The position numbers and the translations under genes were made by a program. The notes under the pieces were generated by a model. It was given only the letters and a program-made list of their open reading frames with translations, made no database searches and was not told the origin of the DNA. Shown piece after piece: positions 17,311-25,994 of a DNA stretch of 35,411 nucleotides. Source of the DNA: Anammoximicrobium sp032229885 (lineage in GTDB: Bacteria > Planctomycetota > Planctomycetia > Pirellulales > Pirellulaceae); NCBI GenBank assembly GCA_032229885.1, contig JAVYAJ010000435.1:1-35411 (forward strand), in the 5' to 3' direction. How positions within the stretch are numbered: position 1 is the first letter of the stretch; each line of letters starts with the position of its first letter.

Positions 17311-19905
17311 GTGAGCAAGATTCTCCTGATGTCCGCGGCGGTTGTGGCGACGTGTTTAGGGGGCGTGGGCGGCGTTCGGGCGGCCGGCGCCGAGCCGCTG
17401 TGGGACTGGTCGGCGTGGGAACGGCATCGCGACACGGTCGCTCACCCGGCCACCACGTTCAAGGCGGCGGACGTCGCCCGCGCGCGGGCCAATATCCAAC
17501 GCTACGCATGGGCCAAACGCTATGCGACGAACGTCGAAACGAACGCGCGCCAGCATCTCGCGCGGCTCACGCCCGAGTTCCTGGCCGCGATGATCCCAGA
17601 GACGACGCCCGGCGATTCGCTGTGGACGCCGTGCCCGGCCTGCCGCGCCCAGGGCAAGCCCGTCCATCCGCATGGCATCTGGTCGTGGGATCTAGCCGAC
17701 GCGGAACACATTCGCTGCACGCAGTGCAAGACGAGCTTTCCCAACGAGACGCATCCCGAGGAGGTCGCGCTTCATACCCAGTGGAGGCAGCCTCAAACAC
17801 TCACCTTCTGCGGTGGCGAGCCGTTCGTCATTTTCGGTTACAAGACGGGGCGGCCCAGCTTCACGGCGAACGTCCGGGCCCGCAAAGTAAAGTGGATGGC
17901 CGGGTATTGCCGCACGCTGGGCGAGGCCCATCTGCTGACCGGCCAAATCGAGTACGCCCGCGCCTGCCGCCAGATTCTGTTGCGGTTCGCCGCGTGCTAT
18001 CCAGGTTGGCTGATCCACGTCGGCTATGGCGAATACGCTGACATGGATCCGCGGCTCGCGGCGCCCCACATCGATCGCTTGCCGGAACCCGAGCTGTGTC
18101 CGCCGCCCAATAAACCGGATCGACGTTTACACACCGGTTACTGGACGGCCGGCCGCGCCGGTGGCGTCGGGATGGAATCCGGATTCGTGCGCCAGGTGGT
18201 CGAAGCGTACGATTGGACGTGCATGGCGCGCGACGCCGATGGAACGCCGGTCTACAGCGCGGCCGACCGCCGGACGATCGAACGCGATCTGCTGTTGGAA
18301 AGCACGATCCTGTTGGTCTGCGACAAGGGCATCAACAACAAGTCCGTCAGCAATCGGACGGCGGTCGCGCTGGTCGGCATGTGCGTCGGCCACCCGGGTC
18401 TGGTGCGGTTCGGTTTGGATGGCTTCGAGCGGACGGTCGACGGTTGGTTCCTGCCGGACGGCGCCACCTCCGAGTCGCCCGCGTACGGGATCATGACGCT
18501 CGGCGGGATCTGGGATCTGGCCCAAGCGATGCGCGGCTACAGCGACCCACCGGATTATCGCGACGCGGACGGCAAGCGGCTGGATTCGCTCGAGCTGTAC
18601 CGCACCCCCGCCTACGACCGCATGTGGAACGCTTTCTTCCAAGGGCTGCAGGGTGACCTGCGCTATCCGCCCTACGCCGATTCGCATCGCGACACAAGCC
18701 TGAGCGTCGACCATGTCGAACTGATGGTCAGCAACTATCCCGAGCGGCCTCAGTATCTGGCCTTGCTGCACGAGACGCTGGTCCGCCGGCGTTCTCCGAG
18801 GGCCGGACCCATCGGCGACGCTGCGCGGCGCGCCCTGTTGGACGAGCTGCCCGGCGCGGGATTGGCCGTCTACATCCGTGACCCGGAACTGGGCGACCGC
18901 GATCCGCCGCCACTGTCGTTTTCGGATTGGTGTCCCACCGACTTGCGGATCGGACATCTACGGACCGGCGACGATGGGCGCGAGAGCTTGCTGACACTGA
19001 GCGCGAGCCATTGGGGCAACCATCATCACCGCGACAGCTTGAACCTGTACTACTGGAAGCAGGGCCACGAGATCCTGTCCGATCTCGGCTATCTGTGGGA
19101 TCATCCCTTGAAGCACATGACCGTGCGAACCGTGGCTCACAATACGGTGGTCGTGGATGAAGAGGACCAGGTCGCGCGCGAGCGCGGCGGCGAGGTGGCG
19201 TTCTTCGAAAGCTCGGAGCACGTCAAGGCCATGGAGGCTTCCTCGCGGGCCTATCCCCAGGCCAGCCTTTATCGGCGCACCTCGGCCGTCATCGACCACG
19301 GCCAGGGTCGCACCTACGTCGTCGACCTCTTCCGAGTCGAAGGCGGCCGACGCCAGGACTATGTCTACCACGCCGCCGATCGTGAGTTGGCCGTCGACGG
19401 CCTGGACCTGCGATCGAGCGACGATCGCAAGCTGTATGATTTCAGCAACGTCCGCATGGCCGACGGAACGGGGATCTGGCGAGCAGCCTGGAAGTGCGGC
19501 GCGGATCTGACGGCGGTGGCCTGGAACGTCGGCCAGCCGGGCGAGCAAGCCTGGATCGCCGATGGCTGGGGCCAGCGAGATTGGAAGAACTCGGACATCG
19601 GCGCCACGATCCCGTATGTCGTTCGACGCTGTGAAGGCGAGGGCGTCAAGACATTCGTCTCGGTGTTCGAGGCCCACGCCGGGACGGAACCGTTTGTGCG
19701 CGCCGTCCAACCTTGGCAATCGCCCGATGGCTTGGTGATCGAAACGGCCCTGGGACGCGATTTCGTCCTGTCTGCGCGCGAGTCGGCTACGCTCGAAGCG
19801 CCGACAGCCGCCGGTCCGCAACGCGTCACCGGCCGTTTCGCCGTCATTTCCGTCCACGATCAACACCCCGCCTGGACCTTCGCCGTCGCCGACAAGGATC
19901 GATAA
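17311..19905 (+). CDS. secreted heparinase II/III-family polysaccharide lyase
   Basis: 864 residues from a GTG with GGAGG upstream; signal peptide about 1-25. The N-terminal half is an (alpha/alpha) toroid and the C-terminal half the beta-sheet domain of the heparinase II/III family. Marks: Tyr392 in ESPAYGIM, as for the catalytic Tyr; GNHHHRDSLN (His571-573), matching the conserved metal or catalytic His region; and VAHNTVVVDEEDQ, the family's typical beta-domain entry. Such lyases cleave uronic-acid polysaccharides by beta-elimination. Residues 108-139 hold an unusual insert with two Cys pairs (Cys108/Cys111 and Cys136/Cys139), like a zinc ribbon. The gene follows the deacetylase gene by 64 bp and probably shares its transcript. 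The exact substrate (heparan-like, alginate-like or other) cannot be read from sequence. Confidence 0.88.
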   Translation: MSKILLMSAAVVATCLGGVGGVRAAGAEPLWDWSAWERHRDTVAHPATTFKAADVARARANIQRYAWAKRYATNVETNARQHLARLTPEFLAAMIPETTPGDSLWTPCPACRAQGKPVHPHGIWSWDLADAEHIRCTQCKTSFPNETHPEEVALHTQWRQPQTLTFCGGEPFVIFGYKTGRPSFTANVRARKVKWMAGYCRTLGEAHLLTGQIEYARACRQILLRFAACYPGWLIHVGYGEYADMDPRLAAPHIDRLPEPELCPPPNKPDRRLHTGYWTAGRAGGVGMESGFVRQVVEAYDWTCMARDADGTPVYSAADRRTIERDLLLESTILLVCDKGINNKSVSNRTAVALVGMCVGHPGLVRFGLDGFERTVDGWFLPDGATSESPAYGIMTLGGIWDLAQAMRGYSDPPDYRDADGKRLDSLELYRTPAYDRMWNAFFQGLQGDLRYPPYADSHRDTSLSVDHVELMVSNYPERPQYLALLHETLVRRRSPRAGPIGDAARRALLDELPGAGLAVYIRDPELGDRDPPPLSFSDWCPTDLRIGHLRTGDDGRESLLTLSASHWGNHHHRDSLNLYYWKQGHEILSDLGYLWDHPLKHMTVRTVAHNTVVVDEEDQVARERGGEVAFFESSEHVKAMEASSRAYPQASLYRRTSAVIDHGQGRTYVVDLFRVEGGRRQDYVYHAADRELAVDGLDLRSSDDRKLYDFSNVRMADGTGIWRAAWKCGADLTAVAWNVGQPGEQAWIADGWGQRDWKNSDIGATIPYVVRRCEGEGVKTFVSVFEAHAGTEPFVRAVQPWQSPDGLVIETALGRDFVLSARESATLEAPTAAGPQRVTGRFAVISVHDQHPAWTFAVADKDR

Positions 19906-19920
19906 TCGCGCGGCACGCCG

Positions 19921-19965
19921 GCAGACGCAAGCATTCGGCTCCGCCGAACGGCCCATACCGTCTGC
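19921..19965 (+). terminator. nested hairpin after the lyase gene
   Basis: GCAGACG (19921-19927) pairs with CGTCTGC (19959-19965), and inside them TTCGGC-TCC-GCCGAA (19934-19948) forms a second stem. It lies 15 bp past the lyase stop and ahead of a promoter, so it plausibly ends the deacetylase-lyase transcript. No U-tract is present. Confidence 0.4.
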
Positions 19966-20021
19966 TGGGATGGCGAGGGGCGAGCCAGATGCTTAGGCGT
20001 TCTGGATACGGCGGCGGAAAC

Positions 20022-20050
20022 TTGTCAGTGCGCTGCAGACCTCGTAGAAT
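20022..20050 (+). promoter_or_regulatory. sigma-70-type promoter for the DUF1559 gene
   Basis: TTGTCA, a 17-nt spacer and TAGAAT each match consensus at 5 of 6 positions. The predicted start near 20057 gives a leader of about 120 nt before the ATG at 20178. Confidence 0.5.
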
Positions 20051-20177
20051 ATAAGGAAAGAGTGCCGGCACACCGAAGCGACCGCTGCGCGCTTGTGCGC
20101 GCAGTTGGCCGCCGATCGTGGTGGGCGGCGTGTGTTTGTCGAGTTCATTACATTCCGGTTTTACGTTGGGGGCGTGT

Positions 20178-21131
20178 ATGAAACGCAAGCGGGCGGGTTT
20201 TACATTGGTCGAGTTGTTGGTCGTCATTGCGATCATCGGGATTTTGGTGGCCCTGCTGCTGCCGGCGATTCAAGCCGCGCGCGAGGCGGCCCGCCGCACC
20301 CAATGCACGAACAATCTCAAGCAGTTGGGCGTGGCCATGCACAACTATCACGATACCCACAAGTGTCTGCCGTATGGATGGCGGCCCGAGCCCGCGACGG
20401 ACACGCATCGGCGCGATTGCTGGTATCATCGGATTTTGCCCTTTGTCGAGCAGGGCGCGTATTACGACGAATACGAGGCGGACCAGACGCAGTACGTCCA
20501 TCAAATCGGAGTTGCGCTGGCCGGTCGTCCGGTCGCTGGGTTCATGTGCCCCTCGGATCCGTCGGGGCCGGCGTTGGGTGGCGGTGGCTCGAATAACGGT
20601 TTCCAGGGCAACTATGCGGTTTGTGGCGGCGGCGGATACCCGTTCGTCCCGGCGGCCATCGATGGCAATTTTTACAGCACGACACGAGCGGAAAATGGCG
20701 GTATGTTCGGCTTGAACCAACCGGGCATCCCGCGAACGTTGGCCGCAGCGCTCGATGGGACGGCCAACGTGCTGCTGGCCAGCGAGGGGATCATCCGCGG
20801 AAGCACCGGCGCGACGTGGGGCGGGCTGGGTGGATATTGGGGCGGCGCGCCCCACGGTTCGTTCGCGTTTTCGTCGGCCGAAACGCCCAACACCACGATC
20901 CCGGATCGCGTCTATTCCTGCAAAAGCACCACGTGGCCCAAATCGCCCTGCGAGAACGGCAACGCCGACGGGCTGCCTGGTCGCTATAATTTCGCTCGCA
21001 GCTACCATCCGGGCGGGGTGATCGTGGGGCTGTGCGACGGCTCGGTGCGGTTCGTCAGCGACAGCGTCGACACGCTGACCTTCCGCTATCTGGGAAACCG
21101 CCAGGACGGCAACGCGGTGGGCGCGTACTAG
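20178..21131 (+). CDS. DUF1559 prepilin-like protein
   Basis: 317 residues. The ATG at 20178 is chosen because it puts the type IV prepilin signal at the N-terminus: KRKRAG|FTLVELLVV, with processing after Gly7 and Glu12 at the conserved position, then a long hydrophobic helix (to about 36). The family motif AAREAARRTQCTNNLKQLG follows at once. The C-terminal H-X9-DG signature is present (His277, Asp287-Gly288). This family is greatly expanded in planctomycetes and probably makes pseudopilus-like or surface fibres, or a secretion apparatus; the function of individual members is unknown. It has its own candidate promoter and is followed 29 bp later by a lipoprotein gene, the usual partnership for DUF1559 genes. 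Confidence 0.95.
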   Translation: MKRKRAGFTLVELLVVIAIIGILVALLLPAIQAAREAARRTQCTNNLKQLGVAMHNYHDTHKCLPYGWRPEPATDTHRRDCWYHRILPFVEQGAYYDEYEADQTQYVHQIGVALAGRPVAGFMCPSDPSGPALGGGGSNNGFQGNYAVCGGGGYPFVPAAIDGNFYSTTRAENGGMFGLNQPGIPRTLAAALDGTANVLLASEGIIRGSTGATWGGLGGYWGGAPHGSFAFSSAETPNTTIPDRVYSCKSTTWPKSPCENGNADGLPGRYNFARSYHPGGVIVGLCDGSVRFVSDSVDTLTFRYLGNRQDGNAVGAY

Positions 21132-21160
21132 AGGGGACTTCTAGGTGGAAAGACACGCGA

Positions 21161-21565
21161 ATGCGGATATATCGATCATTGATGATCCTGGCGGTGCTGG
21201 TCGCAGCGCCGCTGGCCGGCTGTGGTCGCTCGTCGGGGCTCGATACGCATCCGGTGACCGGGAAGGTGACGTTCGAAGGCCAAGCGATCCAGGAAGGTCA
21301 AATTGTTTTCCGCAGCTTGGGCACTGATCCGCGGGCCTTCGGCGGGGCGATCAAGGATGGCCAGTATCGACTCGATGCGGTGGTGGGCAACATGAAGGTC
21401 GAGGTCAGGGCCTCGCGCCTTGTGCCGGGGAAGTTCGATGAATCGAATCCGGGCGAAAAAGTCCCGGTTGGCGAGATGTACATTCCAGCGAAGTACAATT
21501 CCCAGAGCGAGCTGACGGCCGAGGTCAAGGCGGGCAAGAACGAAATCGATTTCGAGTTGCAGTGA
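21161..21565 (+). CDS. small lipoprotein, DUF1559 partner
   Basis: 134 residues from the ATG at 21161, preceded by GGTGGAAAGA. A lipoprotein signal peptide ends in LAGC, so Cys21 would be lipidated. The mature part (HPVTGKVTFEGQAIQEGQIVF) is a transthyretin-like/carboxypeptidase-regulatory-type beta sandwich of about 90 residues, common in planctomycete lipoproteins encoded next to DUF1559 genes. It lies 29 bp downstream of that gene and is surely co-transcribed. Function unknown; a surface-anchored partner of the pseudopilin-like protein is a reasonable guess. Confidence 0.88.
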   Translation: MRIYRSLMILAVLVAAPLAGCGRSSGLDTHPVTGKVTFEGQAIQEGQIVFRSLGTDPRAFGGAIKDGQYRLDAVVGNMKVEVRASRLVPGKFDESNPGEKVPVGEMYIPAKYNSQSELTAEVKAGKNEIDFELQ

Positions 21566-21864
21566 TCCGCCGCAATACGCGGCCGAGGGCGAGCTGCTGT
21601 CGCGGCCGTAGCGGATGGCCAAATCTTGCGAACAAGGCCGCGTTTTCTGGCAGGCTAAACCGCCGGAAGGCACGAGCGTCGGGCTACACGTTCGCTCGGC
21701 GGCGGCCCACGACGGCGGACCGCGACGGCGGGCCGCCCTTCGCGCGACCCGATGGGACGCCGAGATCTCAATTCACTTCCTCCGGGCCCCGCCTGTCGCC
21801 AATCTATACTTCGCGCGGCCATTCTTACCCGCGCTCGGTATATGCGGGCCACACTTGGTTCTAA

Positions 21865-22083
21865 TATCGACTGACGCTCGGCGCTAACCGCCCGGCCGTT
21901 ACGCCCATCGTCCGGCAAGTGCGGCTGGGCGACGAACAGCGCTGGATCGAGGACCGCGTGTGGTCCGCGGCCAACACCTCGCCTCCGCAACTGCTGGATT
22001 ATGCACCGCGGCGGATGCAGGATGCGAGGCGATCCTTGGACGCCATCGCTCCGCTGGCTCTTGAACGAACCAGCCCGACATAA
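21865..22083 (+). pseudogene. possible remnant of a gene 3' end
   Basis: After an in-frame stop at 21862-21864, 72 codons stay open to TAA at 22081. Part of the translation has ordinary protein-like composition (VTPIVRQVRLGDEQRWIEDR, then VWSAANTSPPQLLDY), unlike nearby shadow frames, but there is no usable start codon or ribosome site. It may be the tail of a decayed gene. I do not recognise the family, and chance is a real alternative in GC-rich DNA. Confidence 0.25.
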
Positions 22084-22216
22084 TTCGCAGTTGTTTTTCA
22101 TGCGATCCTGGGCCCGCCGATGCGTCGTTCAACGCGTCATGGGCGGAATTGTTGGCAGGAAGCGCACGGTCGCGCGCAGAACGTAGGATCAGGCGATCGT
22201 CGATCGAGCGTTTCGT

Positions 22217-22246
22217 TGGAAAGCGGGGCGTTCGCAGCGTATACTC
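22217..22246 (+). promoter_or_regulatory. candidate promoter for the LEP-motif surface protein
   Basis: TTGGAA, an 18-nt spacer and TATACT (5 of 6 to the -10 consensus). The transcript would begin near 22253, with a leader of about 260 nt before the ATG at 22512. The -35 match is weak. Confidence 0.35.
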
Positions 22247-22511
22247 GCCCAGAAAACGTCCTCGCGCCACGTTGCGTCTGTCGCGATGGCGCCTTTCGGC
22301 GACGCTGTTCGACGCGGTTGTGGTTCTCGACGGGCGTCGGCGCGGACGGCGGGATTGCGCGGCGATACGGGATGCCGCGACGGCGGTGGATACGGGGGCG
22401 ATGGGCGGCGCGCACTGGTGGCGACGGAGATAGCGCCGACATCGGGCCGCGGCCAGCGTGTCGTAAAGGGGGGACGGAAAGCAGGTCTTCAGGCTTCGAG
22501 GATTGGAATCC

Positions 22512-24185
22512 ATGGATCGCAACAAGCAAGACGTCCGACGCGCAAGCAAGGCGAAACGACACGAACCGAGGCGGCGGGGCGAGTCTTACGCGCGGACTTT
22601 GCGTCTCGAACCGCTCGAGACGCGTCATCTGCTCGCTACGTTGGCGCTGGACGTTCGCTTCCTGGAGGACACCAACGGCGACCATGTTCCGGCCAAGGAG
22701 GCAACCGGGCCGCTGACGGTCGGCCAGACGTTTTGGGTTGAGGTCCGCGTCCAGGATCAGCGGACACCGCCCGTGACGCCGGCGCCGGGCGTGATCTCGC
22801 TGCCGCTGAATGTCTCGTGGGATTCCGACGCGGCGCAGTTTGCTGGCCCGTTGCCCATCCCCGGGACGCCCGGAGGCTCGCAAGGCGTCCCGCCCGACAA
22901 TCCGCTGGTCACGAACAAGTTTCCGCAGCAGCGGTTTGTCAACGCCGATCTGAACAATCGGGTCTTTGCCGGGCTGCGGGGAATGGCCGTGCCCAATGCC
23001 ACACCCCCAATCGGCGAGTCGATCGGGCGCGAGGGCCCGGAACGGTTCAGCCTACTCGAGTTCGAGGCGGTCTCGGTGGGGCAGGTCTGTTTTTCGACCG
23101 GGTTAGCCGGTGCGATGGCGTTTGCCGACGCCGCCGTGCTGGATAAGGCCGATCCGGCCTCGGCCTGTATCCAGATCGACGCCGCCGACCAGGGTTCGGC
23201 CAGCTTGTCCGGCTTTGTGTACGTGGACGCCAACAAAGACGGCCGGCGAAATGTCGAGGACGTGGCGCCGGACGACCGCGAGCACGGATTGCCGGGCGTC
23301 GAGATCCAATTGTATCGCGACGACGTATTGGTGGCGACGGATCTGACGGGCCCCGATGGCTGGTATCATTTCGAGGATCTGCCGCCCGGTGTGTACGAAC
23401 TTCGCCAGGCGAATCAGCCGGATTGCTTTCTGGACGGAGACGAGTCGCTGGGGGTTGTCCTGCCGTCGGGCGAGTCGCGCGGCGCGGTGCGCGACGATCG
23501 CTTTGTCGATATCACGCTGCGCGCGGGCGACGCGGGGATCGACTACAACTTTGGCGAGTTCGGACTGCGGGCCGCGTGCATCAACAAAGGCATGCTCCTC
23601 AGCTCGGCGGATCCGATCCAGTCAACCATCTACGAGCCTCTGGGCGTGCCCTCGGCCGTGGTTCGCGGGACGGGCGGGCCCGATGTGTTTCGCGTCAGCG
23701 TCGGTCCCGACGCGATCCGTGTCGCCGTGAACGACGCCCCGCCGCAGTTGTTTCCCGCCGCCGGTCGGCAGATCGTTTCGCTCGACGCGGTCGCCGGGCA
23801 TGATACGGTGATCGTCGAGGGATCCGCGGCAACCGAGCTGGCGCACGTCGAACCGGACCAGCTCGTCTATCGAGACGTGGTGTGCTATCCCGCCCCATCG
23901 GCCGTGGATCGCTGCGAGTGGACGTGGGCCATCGAGGCGCGCGGCGGCGCGCAGGCGAGCCTGGACGCCGGAGGCGGCGACGATTTGGTCGTTCTCCGCG
24001 ATTCGTCCAACGACGACGTCCTGTGGGCGGACCAAGGCCGGGCGACGATCGCGGTGGGTGACGCCGAGCTCGAACTGTTGGCGTTCGACCGGCTGCGGGC
24101 GTTCTCGACGCGCGGCGGCCACGACACGGCGACGCTGATCGGGCCGCTGCCGTTGAAGGTGACCTTGTTCGGCGATTGGGTGTGA
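22512..24185 (+). CDS. LEP-motif surface protein with SdrD-B-like domain
   Basis: 557 residues. The ATG at 22512 is preferred over an in-frame TTG at 22503; GAGGA lies upstream. A long Arg/Lys-rich N-terminus runs to the motif LEPLETRHLLA (32-42), the planctomycete extracellular-protein signal, so export is expected. About 43-215 is a beta domain. About 230-345 matches an SdrD/Cna B-type repeat: LSGFVYVDANKDGRRNVED with calcium-binding-like Asp/Asn residues, then GLPGVEIQLYRDD and GWYHFEDLPPGVYELRQ. About 385-557 is a second beta region with Asp-Gly pairs (DAGGGDDLVVL) like calcium-bound surface repeats. It is shorter than many relatives and ends without a recognised anchor. Probable role: cell-surface or matrix structural protein. 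Confidence 0.85.
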   Translation: MDRNKQDVRRASKAKRHEPRRRGESYARTLRLEPLETRHLLATLALDVRFLEDTNGDHVPAKEATGPLTVGQTFWVEVRVQDQRTPPVTPAPGVISLPLNVSWDSDAAQFAGPLPIPGTPGGSQGVPPDNPLVTNKFPQQRFVNADLNNRVFAGLRGMAVPNATPPIGESIGREGPERFSLLEFEAVSVGQVCFSTGLAGAMAFADAAVLDKADPASACIQIDAADQGSASLSGFVYVDANKDGRRNVEDVAPDDREHGLPGVEIQLYRDDVLVATDLTGPDGWYHFEDLPPGVYELRQANQPDCFLDGDESLGVVLPSGESRGAVRDDRFVDITLRAGDAGIDYNFGEFGLRAACINKGMLLSSADPIQSTIYEPLGVPSAVVRGTGGPDVFRVSVGPDAIRVAVNDAPPQLFPAAGRQIVSLDAVAGHDTVIVEGSAATELAHVEPDQLVYRDVVCYPAPSAVDRCEWTWAIEARGGAQASLDAGGGDDLVVLRDSSNDDVLWADQGRATIAVGDAELELLAFDRLRAFSTRGGHDTATLIGPLPLKVTLFGDWV

Positions 24186-24256
24186 GCCAAGCCGCCCGCG
24201 CGGACCGGTTTATCCACGCGGCTGTAGCCCGCGTCACGCGACGCGCGGCGCCGACC

Positions 24257-24326
24257 GGTCTGCTCTGTGCGGTCTGCTCTGTGCGGTCTGCTCTGTGCGG
24301 TCTGCTCTGTGCGGTCTGCTCTGTGC
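24257..24326 (+). repeat. five perfect 14-bp tandem repeats
   Basis: The unit GGTCTGCTCTGTGC occurs five times without change between two convergent genes (stops at 24185 and 24365). Perfect identity suggests recent or ongoing expansion. Its reverse complement is GCACAGAGCAGACC. Confidence 0.95.
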
Positions 24327-24364
24327 GGATCGGCGGCCGATCGCCGATCCCATAGCGGTTCGCG

Positions 24365-25825
24365 TCAACCGCCTGGCGAGGCTTGCGGTTGTTCGTCGGC
24401 GCGGGTGCGCGCGACGCTTTCCAGGATGGCCAACACGGTCGCCACGACCTTTGGTTCGGCGTCCACCTCGAGCAGGCTCGTTCGCGCGCGCCACGTCGTG
24501 TAGCCGCCCAGCTTGTGTTGGTCGGGCGGCGGCATGTAGCCAAAGTAGCCGTTGGCCAGGCCGATGTTGAACGTCGGCTTGAGCGGGCTGCGGGCCTTGA
24601 TGTCCAGTCCCGTGCTGCCGAACGCCTCGAGCGGCAATGCGGTGATGCCCAGCTCGCCGATCCGCAGCGCTTGCAGCTTCAGCTCGCGCGTCGGCGGCAA
24701 TTGGCTGAGCAGAACCGTCTCGCGGGCGTATGACTCGACGATGTTTCGCGGTTTGCCGTCGGGCAGTTCGGCGACAACCGCCCGCGCCCGAGTCACCTCG
24801 TCCTCGGTGGGCATTCGCACGTCCAACGTCAACAACCGCTCTTCGATCACCAGCGGCGCCCAATCATAGTAGCGGATCGTTCGATATGCCTCGAACGCAG
24901 CTTGGGCGACGTCTTCGGCGACGCTGAATCGATCGAACTTGCGCGGTTCGGCGCGTTCAAAGTCGATACAGTTCGCGTCGCCGCTGGTCCCGTTCGACAG
25001 CATGGCGACAAACGGCGGCGCAGCGTCCCGTGCGCCGATCTTGGCGGCGATCTTGTCGCAGAATATGGCGAAATAGTCGGCCGAGATGGCGGGCGCACCT
25101 GCGTAGTGCGTCGAGTAATTGCCCAACAGCGCGATCGGTTCGCCGGTGGGCGATTGGATGGACAGCACCGATACCGCGGGATCGACCGGGCCGGTGCGTT
25201 TGATCTTGTTGGGATTCTTGTTGCCAGGGTTCATCTGGGCCTGATCGCCCTCCTTGCCGCTGAACGGGTTCGTCGCCGCCGTGCCCGGCTTCATCAGATA
25301 GCGGCGACAGTACACGTTCTGGTCATCGCGACCGATCGCCCAACCGACGCGGGCCGGGCGGAGGTTCTGCCGCGCCTGGGCGACGCCGGCGGCGATTCGC
25401 TCGACCAGCAGCGCCGCGTAATCCGGATCGGGGTCCGTCGCATGGACCGCGACGATGGCCGGCGCGCTGTGGGCGTGCGTCGCGGCGATCAAAATGCGAC
25501 TTGTCGGGATGCCCGTCGCTCGTTCGATCCCTTGTTTGGCCTCGTCGGCCAGCTCGCGCGAGATCAGCAGGCTGTCGATGATCGCCAGCGCGATCTGCAC
25601 GTGTCCGTCATCCAGGACCAAACAGCGGGCATGCAGCGGATCATTGACATTCGATGTAAAGTGCGGCAAGATTCCGCCACTGATCGGGACGGGCAGCTTG
25701 GTCGGCGTGATGTCGATCGCGCACGCGCCCGCGCGAAACGTGCGGTCGGCGGCACGGGAACCGCTGGTCAGCGTCAGTGTCATGCCGATGGCCACGACGG
25801 CCAACAATGTCTGAAGCTTGCTCAT
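24365..25825 (-). CDS. secreted neutral/alkaline ceramidase-family protein (paralogue 3)
   Basis: 486 residues from the ATG at 25825, which has AGAGGAG upstream; a longer in-frame reading adds 96 residues of shadow-like sequence and is rejected. Signal peptide about 1-26. Family marks: CAIDITPTK (35-43), zinc loop AATHAHSAP (His117, His119), NYSTHYAG with second zinc His240, Glu400 (LPLEAF), Tyr430 (FGYMPPP). The nucleophile motif reads SGDANCID, with Asn285 where ceramidases have Ser. It resembles paralogue 2 (GPVDP region, His240) more than paralogue 1. Probably a secreted metal-dependent hydrolase of unknown substrate; a non-Ser mechanism or a non-catalytic role must be considered. It lies alone between convergent genes, with a candidate promoter at 25995-26023. 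Confidence 0.85.
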   Translation of the reverse strand: MSKLQTLLAVVAIGMTLTLTSGSRAADRTFRAGACAIDITPTKLPVPISGGILPHFTSNVNDPLHARCLVLDDGHVQIALAIIDSLLISRELADEAKQGIERATGIPTSRILIAATHAHSAPAIVAVHATDPDPDYAALLVERIAAGVAQARQNLRPARVGWAIGRDDQNVYCRRYLMKPGTAATNPFSGKEGDQAQMNPGNKNPNKIKRTGPVDPAVSVLSIQSPTGEPIALLGNYSTHYAGAPAISADYFAIFCDKIAAKIGARDAAPPFVAMLSNGTSGDANCIDFERAEPRKFDRFSVAEDVAQAAFEAYRTIRYYDWAPLVIEERLLTLDVRMPTEDEVTRARAVVAELPDGKPRNIVESYARETVLLSQLPPTRELKLQALRIGELGITALPLEAFGSTGLDIKARSPLKPTFNIGLANGYFGYMPPPDQHKLGGYTTWRARTSLLEVDAEPKVVATVLAILESVARTRADEQPQASPGG

Positions 25826-25994
25826 TACGCTCTGTCTCCTCTGGAACCGGGTGATGGACTTGAGGTCGAAGCTCCTCGCCCGACCGCGGCACGGGGCCGT
25901 CGAGCCGGACGCGGATCCGCGTGGCGGTTGCGAACCGAGGCTCGTGCACAAAATGCCCACAGGAGGGCCAAATACGAGACGGGGACAGACAGGC

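Larger units (their letters stand above)
21566..22511. other. long intergenic region
   Basis: 946 bp without a convincing intact gene. It contains a possible gene remnant (21865-22083, plus strand) and a candidate promoter (22217-22246) for the surface-protein gene, leaving a leader of about 260 nt. The minus-strand open frames here have Arg/Pro-rich shadow-like composition. Confidence 0.55.

Noticed and set aside
22253..22511. Riboswitch-like GGGACGGAAAGC tract in the leader of the surface-protein gene
   Set aside because: It only faintly recalls the 3' part of a c-di-GMP riboswitch (GGGACGCAAAGCC); the 5' conserved half is absent.
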